A stretch of DNA of 64,000 bases from Streptomyces roseofulvus (GTDB lineage: Bacteria; Actinomycetota; Actinomycetes; Streptomycetales; Streptomycetaceae). Below the pieces are notes generated by a model. It was not told the origin of the DNA, made no database searches, and worked only from the letters and a program-made list of their open reading frames with translations. The first letter of the stretch is position 1; every line of letters begins with the position of its first letter. Where the stretch lies: NCBI RefSeq assembly GCF_039534915.1, contig NZ_BAAAWE010000001.1, positions 3,720,001 to 3,784,000 on the forward strand. Reading direction: 5' to 3'. The position numbers and the translations under genes are program-made. Below, piece by piece: positions 26,544 to 37,141 of this stretch.

Positions 26544-27356
26544 TCAGACCGCCGGCAGCTCCGACAGGAGGCGGCCCGTCCGGTCGTAGAGGCGGGCTCC
26601 CACCGGGGTCTCGTCTGGCGCGACGGCGTACCAGACGCCCCAGCCGGGGCTTCCGGGCAGGGTGAGGAGGGTGGCGGGGGTGGTCCGGCCCCAGGTGTCG
26701 ACGAGGTCCACCCGGCCCGCGTCCCGGGTGCCGAAGTAGACGCCGGAGTGGAAGGTGCCCTCGCCCTGGTGGCTGAGGCCGGGACGGCGCAGGTCGAGGT
26801 TGCCGTCGGTGACGCTGCGGAACTGTTCGAGGCCGTCGACCCCGCCCTTCCAGTGCTTGCCCCGGTCGGTGAGCCACACCGTCCACCCCGGCGCGGCGGC
26901 GACCCGCTCCCCCGCCGCCACCGTCCGCACGGGGGCCGGGACCTGCGCGCCGCCGTCGGAGGTCCGGGGCGCGGAGGGCGCGGAGGACACCGGAGGGGCG
27001 GGGACGTTCGCGGCGGGGGCGGTCGTCGTGGGGACGGTCGTGGCGGGGGTGGTCGTCGTGGGAGCGGTCGTGGCGGTGGTCGGGACGACCAGGACCGGCG
27101 GAGCGGCGAGGCCGGCGGCCGGGGGCGGGTCGCCGGTCAGGGCCGCGCCGGCGGCGACGGCGGCCGAGACGCCGAGGACGGCGAGGAAGGAGAGGGCGAC
27201 GGTACGCCGCCGGCGGCGGGCGCGGCCCTCGCGGACGACCTCCGCGACGGGCGCGGGGCCCGGGGTCACGTCGTGGGCGGCGCGGGCGAACTCGGCGCGG
27301 AGCAGGTCGTCCCACGCCTCTGCGGCGTCGGGCCCGGCGTCGGGCGGGGGGTTCAT
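26544..27356 (-). CDS. Membrane-anchored partner of the SigE-like sigma factor (putative anti-sigma)
   Basis: A 270-residue protein with a cytoplasmic N-terminus of about 50 residues, one transmembrane helix (about 53-72) after a run of arginines, a Thr/Pro-rich linker (about 85-135) and an extracytoplasmic domain of about 105 residues ending in LLSELP. That domain is clearly homologous to the secreted protein at 28024-28590 (shared LSHQGEGTFHSGVY, GWGVWYA). Its ATG overlaps the sigma-factor stop (ATGA). Topology and gene order fit an anti-sigma factor with an outside sensor, but no known anti-sigma motif is visible in the short cytoplasmic part. Confidence 0.8.
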   Translation of the reverse strand: MNPPPDAGPDAAEAWDDLLRAEFARAAHDVTPGPAPVAEVVREGRARRRRRTVALSFLAVLGVSAAVAAGAALTGDPPPAAGLAAPPVLVVPTTATTAPTTTTPATTVPTTTAPAANVPAPPVSSAPSAPRTSDGGAQVPAPVRTVAAGERVAAAPGWTVWLTDRGKHWKGGVDGLEQFRSVTDGNLDLRRPGLSHQGEGTFHSGVYFGTRDAGRVDLVDTWGRTTPATLLTLPGSPGWGVWYAVAPDETPVGARLYDRTGRLLSELPAV

Positions 27357-27922
27357 GGGCGGGCTCCGTAGGGGGTGCGGAGGGGCGGGCCCGGCAGGGG
27401 CGGGGCGGCCGAGGCGATCCGGGGGTGGGCGCGCAGGGCGGCCAGGCCGCGCCGGGCGTGGGTCTTCACCGTGCCGAGCGAGCACTGGAGGACGTCGGCG
27501 ATCTCCTGCTCGGTCAGGTCGTCCCAGTACCGCAGGACCATCACGGTGCGCTGGCGGACGCTGAGGTCGGCTAACGCCTCGAAGAGCACGGCCCGTTCCT
27601 CGACGTGCTCGGCGTGGCCCGCGTCCCGGTGCCGGGCGGGCTCCGGCAGCACCGGGACGAGCAGGTGGGCGACCCGGCGGCGGCGCAGCCGGCTGAGGTT
27701 GTTGTTGACGAGGGCGCGGCGCACGTAGAGGTCGATCTCGTCGCGCGGGACCTTGTGCCAGCGGCCGTACACCTTGGCGAGGGTCGTCTGCACCAGGTCC
27801 TCGGCCTCGTGGAAGTCGCCGGTGAGCAGCCGGGCCGTACGGACGAGCCGCGGCCAGGCGGCGGCGGCGAACGCGGCGAAGTCGGCGTCGGTGCCGGGCT
27901 CGGGAGCCGGTGGGTGGGTCAC
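27353..27922 (-). CDS. SigE-family ECF RNA polymerase sigma factor
   Basis: The 189-residue protein has a sigma-70 region 2 (ARLLTGDFHEAEDLVQTTLAKVYGRW, about residues 28-53) and region 4 (SVRQRTVMVLRYWDDLTEQEIADVLQCSLGTVKTHARRGLAALR split over about 115-160). It matches the large actinobacterial SigE-family ECF group. The GTG at 27922 has GAGG upstream. It lies between two genes that encode the same extracytoplasmic domain, one secreted (upstream) and one membrane-anchored (downstream, overlapping), which suggests one regulatory module. Confidence 0.92.
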   Translation of the reverse strand: MTHPPAPEPGTDADFAAFAAAAWPRLVRTARLLTGDFHEAEDLVQTTLAKVYGRWHKVPRDEIDLYVRRALVNNNLSRLRRRRVAHLLVPVLPEPARHRDAGHAEHVEERAVLFEALADLSVRQRTVMVLRYWDDLTEQEIADVLQCSLGTVKTHARRGLAALRAHPRIASAAPPLPGPPLRTPYGARP

Positions 27923-27989
27923 GGTGCGGACCTCGCGATCGGGAGGTGGTGCGGCGGGGCCCGCCCCGTGCCGGGCCCCGCCGCGAGTG

Positions 27990-28025
27990 GGGGACGGCCC
28001 GTCCCCGATGAGGGGACGGCCCGTC
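27990..28025 (-). repeat. Tandem GC palindromes after the secreted-domain gene
   Basis: Two copies of GGGGACGGCCCGTC, the first part of a perfect 16-17 bp palindrome (27990-28006), overlap or follow the stop of the secreted protein gene. They can fold as hairpins and may reduce read-through from that gene into the sigma-factor gene. Confidence 0.45.
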
Positions 28026-28590
28026 AGGCGTAGATGCCGGGCAGCTCGACGAGGAGCCGGCCGTCGGCGGCGTAGAAGGCGACGGAGACGTCGTGGTCGG
28101 AGGGGGCGGTGTGGGCGTACCAGACGCCCCAGCCGGGCCGGCCGGGCAGCTGGAGCAGGGTGGCGCGGGTGACCCTGCCCTCGGCGTCGGTCACCTCGAC
28201 CCGCCCGGGGAGCTCCGGGCCGCCGTAGACGCCCGAGTGGAAGGTGCCCTCGCCCTGGTGGCTCAGCGCGGGCCGGGTGAGGTCGAGGTTGCCGTCGACG
28301 ACGCTGCGGAACTGCTCGAAGCCGTCCGGGCCGGTCCAGTACTTGCCCTGGCGGGTGAGCCAGAGGGTGTAGCCGCCGCCGGCGTCGACGCGCTCGCCGG
28401 AGCGGACGGTGCGCCACGCCGCGGAGGGCGCGGCGGAGACGGACGCGGCGGAGACGGACGCGGCGACGGGCGCGGCGACGGGCGCGGAGGTCGTGTCCTG
28501 GGCGGGTGCGGCGGTGGCCGGCGCGGCGAGGGCGGCGGCGGCCACCGCAGCCGTCACGGCCGCGCCCGCCGCGAGCAGGTACTTCTTCAT
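28024..28590 (-). CDS. Secreted protein sharing the anti-sigma partner's sensor domain
   Basis: A 188-residue protein with a clear signal peptide (MKKYLLAAGAAVTAAVAAAALAAPATAA region, cleavage probably after ATA-A near residue 27), an Ala/Ser/Val-rich spacer and then a domain of about 110 residues. The domain repeats the pattern of the membrane partner at 26544-27356: TLWLTRQGKYW, EQFRSVVDGNLDL, LSHQGEGTFHSGVYGG, GWGVWYA, GRLLVELPG. The ATG at 28590 follows GGAGCG. It lies about 100 bp upstream of the sigma-factor gene on the same strand. The domain is not one I can name; a secreted ligand or decoy for the membrane sensor is a hypothesis. Confidence 0.82.
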   Translation of the reverse strand: MKKYLLAAGAAVTAAVAAAALAAPATAAPAQDTTSAPVAAPVAASVSAASVSAAPSAAWRTVRSGERVDAGGGYTLWLTRQGKYWTGPDGFEQFRSVVDGNLDLTRPALSHQGEGTFHSGVYGGPELPGRVEVTDAEGRVTRATLLQLPGRPGWGVWYAHTAPSDHDVSVAFYAADGRLLVELPGIYA

Positions 28591-28701
28591 GGGATCGCTC
28601 CTGGTTCCGGACGGTGTTCCACCCTTCTCAACTCCCCTCGTGCCACCCCTGGATGACAGCACGGCGGAGGATTCTCGGCGGAAGGGGCCTCCGGCGGTGG
28701 T

Positions 28702-30936
28702 TCAGTCGGCCGCGAGGGCGGTCGAGAGCTCGTCCAGGGCCGCCAGGAGCAGCCGGGCCGCCTTCCGCAGCAGCGGGTCGGCGACCTCCGTGTCCCAGGC
28801 GGCGACGGTCTCGCGGAGGTCGTCCCAGGCGGGCGCCCTACGTTCGCGGACCGCCTGGGCGCCCCGCTCGGTCGCCTCGCGCAGCGCCTCCGCGAGGCCG
28901 GCGGCGGCCGGCACGGGCGGGGCGCCGCGGTCGGGGAGGTGGGCCTCAAGGAGCATGGCGGCCCGTCCGAACTCGGCGATCGCGTGCCCGGCGTCCTCGG
29001 CCGCCGCGTGCGACAGCCCCCGGTGCCGCACCGGCTCGTGGCCCGCCCGGCCCAGCGCGTCCTGCCAGGCCACCCGGGCGGCCCGGGCGGCGAGCAGGGC
29101 CTCGCGCACATCGGGGCCGGCGGGCCCGGCGGGGTCGGCGTACCGGGCGGCGACGGCCGCCGCGTACCGTCCCGAGGCGGCCAGCCAGTCGGCGAGCCGG
29201 CCGCGCAGCCGGGGCGTCTCCCAGGCGGGGTAGAGGGCGTAGCCGAGCATCGCGAGGAGGCCGCCGAGGAGGGTGAGGGTGACCCGGTCCCGTACGGTCT
29301 GGGACACCCCGGAGCCCTCCATGCCGAGGAGGAAGACGACGTACGCGGCGACGCAGACCTGGCTGACGGCGTACCCCGTCCGCATCAACAGGTACATGCC
29401 GAAGGCGGAGAGGACGGCGAGGCCGGCGGAGAGGTACGTCCCCGGGTGCGCCGTCCGCACGACGGCGGTGGCGAGCGCGACGCCGACCAGCGTGCCGCCG
29501 AAGCGGGCCACCGAGCGGGCGTACGTCTGCGAGAAGTCCGGGCGCATCACCATCACGGACGCCATCGGCGCCCAGTACCCGTGCCCGAGCGGCAGCACCA
29601 GGCCGAGGAGGTAGCCGGCGGCGGTGACGGCGGAGACCCGGAGCGCGTGCCGCAGGATCGGCGACCCCGGCCGCACCTCGGCCCGCATGGCGGCGAGGGC
29701 GAGCGGGGCGAGCCGGAGGAGGGTGGGGCGGGTACGGGTGCCGGCGGCGGGGTCGGGGGCGGCGGGGTCGGGGCCGGCGCGGTCGCGGGCGACGCGGTCG
29801 CGGGCGGCGCGGTCGCGGGCGGCGGGGTCGGGGGCGGCGGGGTCGGGGGCGGCGACGTCCGGGGCGGCGGGCTCGGGGGCGGCGAGGTCCGGGGCGGCGG
29901 GGTCGGGGGCCGTTCCGCCGTTCGCCGGGCCCGCCTTCGGGCTCGTCTCCGTCCGGGGTTCCACCGTCTCGACGACGTCGCCGAGGAGGGCGGCCAGGCG
30001 GAGGGCGGCGCGGTGGGAGCGGTCGTCGAGGATCGTGCCGGTGTCGGGGGTGCGGAGGGCGGCCACGGCGGCCGGCGGCAGCCGCACCGGCTCGCCGTGC
30101 CGGATGGCGTGGGCCGCCGCGTCGAGGACCTCCCCGGCCGCGGCCAGCAGTTCGCGGACGCGGTCGCGCTGCGGCCCCTCGGCCGGGGCGCCGACCGCCG
30201 GGTCCGCCAGCGAGGCGAGCACCGGCCGGATCCGCTCGGCGAGCCGCCGGGGCCCGTGCAGTTCGGCCGGCCGGCGCCGGGCCTGCCGGGGGGTGACGGC
30301 GGCGGCGCTGCGGGCTGTCATGAGCGGCACCGGGTCGAAGGACGCGACCGGGTCGTGGCGCAGCCGGCGGGCGTAGTCGGCCTCGGCGGCGAGCGCGTCG
30401 GCGAGGGCGTCGCGCTGCGCGCCCCACGGCCGGACCGGGAGCAGCACGACCAGCGCGGCCTGGACGACCCCGCCCGCGAAGATCATGACGGCGTGGCCCG
30501 CGGCGGTCGCGACGGAGGTGGGCAGGGTGACCGTGACCAGCATGATCGCCACGTTGGAGGAGGCGATGAGACCGGCCGTGGGACCGGCCGCCCAGGCGAG
30601 CCCGGAGAGGAACGTCCACAGCAGCAGGAGGGCGAGGAAGAGGAGCGTGTGGGCGCCGGTCAGATAGCCCAGGAAGGTGGAGACGGCGAGGCTGCCGCCG
30701 GAGGCGAGCGCGAGGGTGGGCCGCGGCCGCCAGGAGCGCTGAAACGTGGCGATGGCGGCCTGGAACGCGCCGAACGCGGAGGAGGCGGCGACGGCGGGCC
30801 CGAAGAAGGCCAGCGAGAAGCCGATGACGAGGGCGAGCCCGAGGGCGCCGCGGGCGGCGATGGCGGGGGCCAGCCGCCGCCGCTCGACGGTGAGGCCGGA
30901 GCGGGCGGTCTCCCTCAGCGCCCGGAGCCAGCTCAT
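28702..30936 (-). CDS. FUSC family membrane protein
   Basis: A 744-residue protein of the FUSC/aromatic acid exporter (AaeB-like) family: an N-terminal block of about six helices, a long soluble middle, a second block of six helices (from about residue 440, LRVSAVTAAGYLLGLVLPLGHGYWAPMASVMVMRPDF) and a soluble C-terminal helical domain. The middle contains a low-complexity run of DPAAP/DRAAR pentapeptides (about residues 335-395). Relatives export aromatic acids or contribute to envelope stress resistance; the substrate is unknown here. Confidence 0.88.
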   Translation of the reverse strand: MSWLRALRETARSGLTVERRRLAPAIAARGALGLALVIGFSLAFFGPAVAASSAFGAFQAAIATFQRSWRPRPTLALASGGSLAVSTFLGYLTGAHTLLFLALLLLWTFLSGLAWAAGPTAGLIASSNVAIMLVTVTLPTSVATAAGHAVMIFAGGVVQAALVVLLPVRPWGAQRDALADALAAEADYARRLRHDPVASFDPVPLMTARSAAAVTPRQARRRPAELHGPRRLAERIRPVLASLADPAVGAPAEGPQRDRVRELLAAAGEVLDAAAHAIRHGEPVRLPPAAVAALRTPDTGTILDDRSHRAALRLAALLGDVVETVEPRTETSPKAGPANGGTAPDPAAPDLAAPEPAAPDVAAPDPAAPDPAARDRAARDRVARDRAGPDPAAPDPAAGTRTRPTLLRLAPLALAAMRAEVRPGSPILRHALRVSAVTAAGYLLGLVLPLGHGYWAPMASVMVMRPDFSQTYARSVARFGGTLVGVALATAVVRTAHPGTYLSAGLAVLSAFGMYLLMRTGYAVSQVCVAAYVVFLLGMEGSGVSQTVRDRVTLTLLGGLLAMLGYALYPAWETPRLRGRLADWLAASGRYAAAVAARYADPAGPAGPDVREALLAARAARVAWQDALGRAGHEPVRHRGLSHAAAEDAGHAIAEFGRAAMLLEAHLPDRGAPPVPAAAGLAEALREATERGAQAVRERRAPAWDDLRETVAAWDTEVADPLLRKAARLLLAALDELSTALAAD
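29735..29925. repeat. 15-bp minisatellite in the FUSC gene
   Basis: About twelve degenerate units of the form GCGGGGTCGGGGGCG or GCGCGGTCGCGGGCG occur head to tail, each coding for a pentapeptide such as DPAAP or DRAAR on the - strand. The frame is kept throughout. Confidence 0.75.
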
Positions 30937-31116
30937 GATCCGAGCGTAGCGACGATCTCCCCGTAACCCGACATTTCACCCCGGGGGTTCGGTGCCGGGG
31001 GGGCGATGCGTGCGGGGAGTGATGCGTCCGGGGGCGATGCGTCCGGGGAGCGACGCTCCCCTCCCGGAGAGCGCTGCTTCCGGGGATCGGCGCCGGCTGC
31101 GGCGAGGCCCCGTGGT

Positions 31117-32271
31117 TCAGTCCTGGCGACGGCGGTCCAGGCGGGCGCGGTCCGGGGTGAGGGCGGCGGACTCGGCGGCGGTGGCGCCGTGGTTCCAGCC
31201 CTCCTCGTCCCACATCGCGCGGACCCGGGTGGCCCGCGTCTCCGGGAAGAGCTCGTCCGTGCGGGCGGACACCGCGACCTCCCGGGAGGCGAGGACCGGC
31301 AGGAGGGTCGGGGCCTCGGCGGCGACCCGCCGGGAGGTCGCCTCCAGGCGGGCGCCGAGCCGGTTCGCGTACGCGAGCAGGAAGGACTGCCGGAAGGACT
31401 TGGTGCGCTTGCGGCCGCCCTTCCGCTGCTCCGCCTCCGCGCGGGTCATCGCCGCCGTGCCCTGCACGAGGAGCGAGGTGTACAGCAGCTCGACCGGGTC
31501 GAGGTCGGCCTCGAAGCCGACGACCGTCGAGAAGCCGTACGTCTCGTTCCACACGGCCCGGCAGTGGTTCGCGGTCGCCACCGCGTCGAGCAGGATCGCC
31601 TTCGCCTGCTCGTACGGGGGCTCCACGCCGATCCGGATCGCGCCGGGCGTCTGCGGCGACGGGGCGCCCGCCGCGAGGCCCGCCTCGTCGAGGCTGTGCC
31701 GGGCCATCAGCTCCTGCGCCTTCGCGGTCAGCGCCTCGGCCTCCTCCGGATAGCCGGTGGCCTCCGCCTTGGCGAGCAGCGCCCGGATCCGGGTGAGCAT
31801 CCGCGGCTCCCCGACGGCCGCCGGCGGCAGGGTCTCGCCGGGTACGGGTCCCACCGCGTCGACCCGGGGCAGCCGGACCAGCAGCCGGTACAGCTCCAGG
31901 ACGGCCGTCGCGTACGAGAAGCGGTCGGCGGGCCCGCCCGTCGCGTCGAGCGCGTCCAGCGCGTCGAGCTGTTCGCGCCAGCGCCGGGGCAGGGTCGCGT
32001 ACCGGGCCGTCTCGGCGCGCACCAGCCCGCCGAGCAGCCGCAGATGTTCCTCCGCCAGCTCACGGCGGACCGTGCGGGCGAGGTCGGCGGGCTGCCAGCC
32101 GCGCTCCCACAGGGTCCGTACGAACTCCTCGCCGCGCCGCGCGAGACCGGCGTCGGCTCCCGGGTCGGCGGCGAGCAGGGACGCGGCCGTGTCGAGGGAG
32201 CGGTCGTCGCGGGCGTGCAGCGACTCCCGCAGCGCCCGTTCGACGGTGGACTCCCGTGCCTCGTCCCGCAT
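31117..32271 (-). CDS. DUF2786 domain protein
   Basis: A 384-residue soluble protein. The DUF2786 motif lies in the middle (MLTRIRALLAKAEATGYPEEAEALTAKAQELMARHSLDEAGL split over about residues 160-205), a pattern found in many actinobacterial and phage proteins of unknown function. The N-terminal third is helical and rich in Arg/Glu. The ATG at 32271 follows GAAGGG; a longer reading extends into the repeat array upstream and is rejected. Confidence 0.82.
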   Translation of the reverse strand: MRDEARESTVERALRESLHARDDRSLDTAASLLAADPGADAGLARRGEEFVRTLWERGWQPADLARTVRRELAEEHLRLLGGLVRAETARYATLPRRWREQLDALDALDATGGPADRFSYATAVLELYRLLVRLPRVDAVGPVPGETLPPAAVGEPRMLTRIRALLAKAEATGYPEEAEALTAKAQELMARHSLDEAGLAAGAPSPQTPGAIRIGVEPPYEQAKAILLDAVATANHCRAVWNETYGFSTVVGFEADLDPVELLYTSLLVQGTAAMTRAEAEQRKGGRKRTKSFRQSFLLAYANRLGARLEATSRRVAAEAPTLLPVLASREVAVSARTDELFPETRATRVRAMWDEEGWNHGATAAESAALTPDRARLDRRRQD

Positions 32272-32349
32272 GACCGTGCCCTTCCCGTGCCCCCGCGCCG
32301 ACTCTCCTCCTCCGATGGTCTCAGGGCGGCGCGGCCCGCCCGGCGCCCG

Positions 32350-32790
32350 GGCGGGTACGCCTGTCCGGGCGGCGGGATGCGTCCTGTCCCGGGGGCCGGG
32401 GGGTCCCGTCCCGGGGGCCGGGGGGCGCCCTGTCCCGAGGACCGGGGGCGCGCCCTGTCCCGAGGACCGGGGGGGGCGCGCCCTGGCCCGAGGACCGGGG
32501 GGCGCGCCCTGGCCCGAGGACCGGGGGGGCGCGCCCTGGCCGGGGTCCGGGGGGCGCCCTGGCCGGGGCCCGGGTCCACCCTGCCCCGGGGGCCGAGTAC
32601 GCGCCCCGGGGTCCAGATACGCCCGTCCCCGCGGACCGAGTACGCCCAGCCCCGCGGACCGAGAACGCCCTGTCCGCCGCCCGAGCACGCCCGGCCCCGC
32701 GGACCGAGTACGCCCTGTCCTCCGCCCGGGTACGCCCAGCCCCCGGGCGGGGTAGGCCTGGCCCTACCCCCGGGACGCCCGGCAGACGGC
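32350..32790. repeat. Degenerate tandem repeat array, 22-27 bp units, about 17 copies
   Basis: The 555 bp gap between the DUF2786 gene and the ABC operon is filled by GC-rich units of the form GCGCCCTGTCCCGAGGACCG followed by a G-run. Early units are of the type CGAGGACCGGGGG, later ones TACGCCCxGCCCCGCGGACCGAG. Spacers of unique sequence are absent, so this is not CRISPR. All frames through it are repetitive shadows and no gene is called. Confidence 0.85.
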
Positions 32791-32826
32791 GTGACCCGGG
32801 GGGTGCCGGAACGGTTCGCTGGAGCC

Positions 32827-33632
32827 ATGACCAGCACCCTTCCTCCTTCCGCCCCCGCCGCCGTGCGGCTCCGGGGCCTCGTCCGGCGGCACGGGAACGT
32901 GCGGGCCCTCGACGGCGTCGACCTCGACGTCGCCGCCGGGACCTTCACGGCCGTCATGGGCCCCTCCGGCTCCGGGAAGTCCACGCTGCTGCGCTGCGCC
33001 GCCGGGCTCGACCGCCCGGACGCGGGCCGCGTCGAGGTCGCGGGCACGGCCCTGGACGGGCTGAGCGAACGGCGGCTGACGCTGCTGCGGCGGGACCGGA
33101 TCGGCTTCGTCTTCCAGTCCTTCAACCTGCTGCCGACGCTGACGGCCGCCCAGAACGTGGCCCTTCCGCTCCGGCTCGCCGGCCGTCGTCCGGCACGCGG
33201 CGAGGTCAGGGCGGCGCTGGCCCGGGTCGGGCTCGCCGGCCGGGAGCGGCACCGGCCCGCCGAGCTCTCCGGCGGCCAGTGCCAGCGGGTCGCCATCGCC
33301 CGGGCGCTGATCGCCCGTCCGGCGGTCCTCTTCGGCGACGAGCCGACCGGCGCGCTGGACTCCGCGACCGGCGCGGAGGTGATGGACATGCTCCGGTCCC
33401 TGGTGGACGAGGAGGGCCGGACGCTCGTCATGGTGACCCACGACCCGCTCGCCGCGGCCCGCGCGGACCGGGTCGTCTTCCTGGTCGACGGCCGTCTCGC
33501 GGGCGAGATCGTCGCCCCGACGGCGGACACGGTGGCGGCGACGCTGGCGGCCCTGCGGCCGGCGGGCGCGGGTGTGGACACGGCGAACACCGGTACGGAC
33601 CGCGTGCCGGCGGCGGGGTCGGCGGGGTCGGC

Positions 33633-33639
<7 letters not shown>
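32827..33639 (+). CDS. ABC transporter ATP-binding protein (LolD/MacB type)
   Basis: A 270-residue ATPase with Walker A GPSGSGKST at 45-53, Q-loop in FVFQSFN at 94-100, signature LSGGQ at 147-151, Walker B VLFGDEP at 167-173 and the H-loop in VMVTHD. The usual QQQRVAIARAL reads QCQRVAIARAL. The C-terminal 30 residues are variable. It starts at ATG 32827 with GGAG 4 bp upstream, and its end overlaps the start of the permease gene by 7 bp. With that permease it forms a two-gene exporter or mechanotransmission ABC system. Confidence 0.93.
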
Positions 33640-35774
<2,135 letters not shown>

Positions 35775-35874
35775 CCGGCCATCGTGGAACAGGGCGGTGG
35801 CCGGGGTCGGAGCCGGGCCACCGCCCCTCTCCCGCCGGGCCCGGCTGGGTGGACGGCGCCGCCGGCGGGCCCTC

Positions 35875-36014
35875 CGTGTGGGCAGGCGCTCCGCAGCCCA
35901 GTGCCCGCCCTGCACGTCCGGCTCAGCGCCGGGCGCGGCTCTTCGGGACGGCGCCCGTTCGCCGCGCCCCCGTGTGGGCAGGCGCTCCGCAGGGCGGAAC
36001 GATTGCCCACAACG
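35875..36014. repeat. Palindromic intergenic repeat, one full and one half copy
   Basis: A 22-nt sequence starting CGTGTGGGCAGGCGCTCCGC occurs twice exactly, at 35875-35896 and 35971-35992. The second copy continues into an imperfect inverted repeat ending GCCCACAACG at 36014, so the full unit (35971-36014) is a hairpin of about 20 bp. I recall similar GTGTGGGCA...TGCCCACAAC palindromes in many Streptomyces intergenic regions. The gap holds no gene. Confidence 0.65.
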
Positions 36015-36047
36015 GAGCGGCGCGGCCGATTGCAGCGGGGCCAGGGG

Positions 36048-37019
36048 CTACGGGGCCAGGGTCAGTTTGCCCTGGGCGTGGCCGGATTCGCTGAGTTCCT
36101 GCGCCCGCGCCGCCTCCTTCAGAGGAAACGTCTCCGCGTGCCGCAGCCGCAGCGTGCCCGCGACGACGCCCTCCGCCTGGGCGCTCAGCCAGCCCCGTAC
36201 CCGCTCCGCGTCCTGCTCGGGGAGGCTGTACACGATGCCGTGCTCCGCCGCGTCCACGGACGCGATCGTCACGATCCGCGCCTTGTCCGCCACCCCCTCC
36301 CCGCCGAGCAGCGCGATCGCGACCGGCAGCACTCCGTGCCCCGCCGCGTCGAAGACCGCGTCGACGCCCCGCGGCGCCGCGGCCCGCACCCGGTCGGCGA
36401 GCCCGTCGCCGTACTCGACCGGGATCGCGCCGAGCTCCCGCAGGTACGCGTGGTTGGACACGGACGCCGAGCCGACGACCGTGACGCCCGCGGCGACCGC
36501 GAGCTGGACGGCGATGGTGCCGACGATCCCCGCCGCGCCGTGCAGGAAGAGCGTCTCGCCCTCCCGCACGCCGAGCTGCTCCAGGACCCGCGCCGCGGTC
36601 TCGCCGGCGACCGGCAGGCCGACCGCCGCCTCCCAGGACAGACCGGCCGGCTTCGGCAGGAGGTTGCCGCCGGCGAGGGCGTACTGGGCGTACGCGCCGG
36701 TCGTCGACCAGCCGAACACCTCGTCGCCGACGGCGAGTCCGGTCACGCCCTCGCCGACCGCGTCGACCGTGCCGGCCACCTCGATCCCCGGCACGGCGGG
36801 GAACGTCGTCGGGAAGAACTCCTCCAGGAACCCCCGGCGCACCTTCCAGTCCATCGGGTTGACGCCCGCCGCCACCACCCGCAGCCGCACCTCGCCGGGC
36901 CCCGGCACCGGCACCGCGGCGTCCGTCGTGTGCCGCAGCACCTCGGGTCCGCCGAACTCCTCGAAGAGGATCGCCTCCATCGTCGCCCCTGCGGTCGTCA
37001 CTCGCCTCGCCGTCGTCAT
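36048..37019 (-). CDS. Zinc-independent NADP-dependent oxidoreductase, quinone reductase type (MDR family)
   Basis: A 323-residue medium-chain reductase with the GroES-like half first (GPGEVRLRVVAAGVNPMDWKVR region) and a Rossmann half with LFLHGAAGIVGTIAVQLAVAAGVTVVGSAS. Zinc-binding cysteines of alcohol dehydrogenases are absent, as in quinone oxidoreductases. The ATG at 37019 has a strong GGAGGG site 5 bp upstream, so it is preferred over ATG 36980 (MEAILFEEFGG), though the conserved part begins only at the latter. It is divergent from the LuxR-type remnant. Physiological substrate unknown. Confidence 0.88.
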   Translation of the reverse strand: MTTARRVTTAGATMEAILFEEFGGPEVLRHTTDAAVPVPGPGEVRLRVVAAGVNPMDWKVRRGFLEEFFPTTFPAVPGIEVAGTVDAVGEGVTGLAVGDEVFGWSTTGAYAQYALAGGNLLPKPAGLSWEAAVGLPVAGETAARVLEQLGVREGETLFLHGAAGIVGTIAVQLAVAAGVTVVGSASVSNHAYLRELGAIPVEYGDGLADRVRAAAPRGVDAVFDAAGHGVLPVAIALLGGEGVADKARIVTIASVDAAEHGIVYSLPEQDAERVRGWLSAQAEGVVAGTLRLRHAETFPLKEAARAQELSESGHAQGKLTLAP

Positions 37020-37141
37020 GTCGCCCTCCGTGTCAGCGCGTTCGCTTCTCGACACGATCAAGCGTGCGCCGGACGGCGCCTCTTCCCGGCCCGCCCTCCG
37101 GCCAGTACCACCTGTCCGAAAGACCAGCCCTGGATGGCCAC

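Noticed and set aside
32350..32790. Possible CRISPR array
   Set aside because: Units are contiguous and degenerate with no unique spacers, and no cas genes are nearby.
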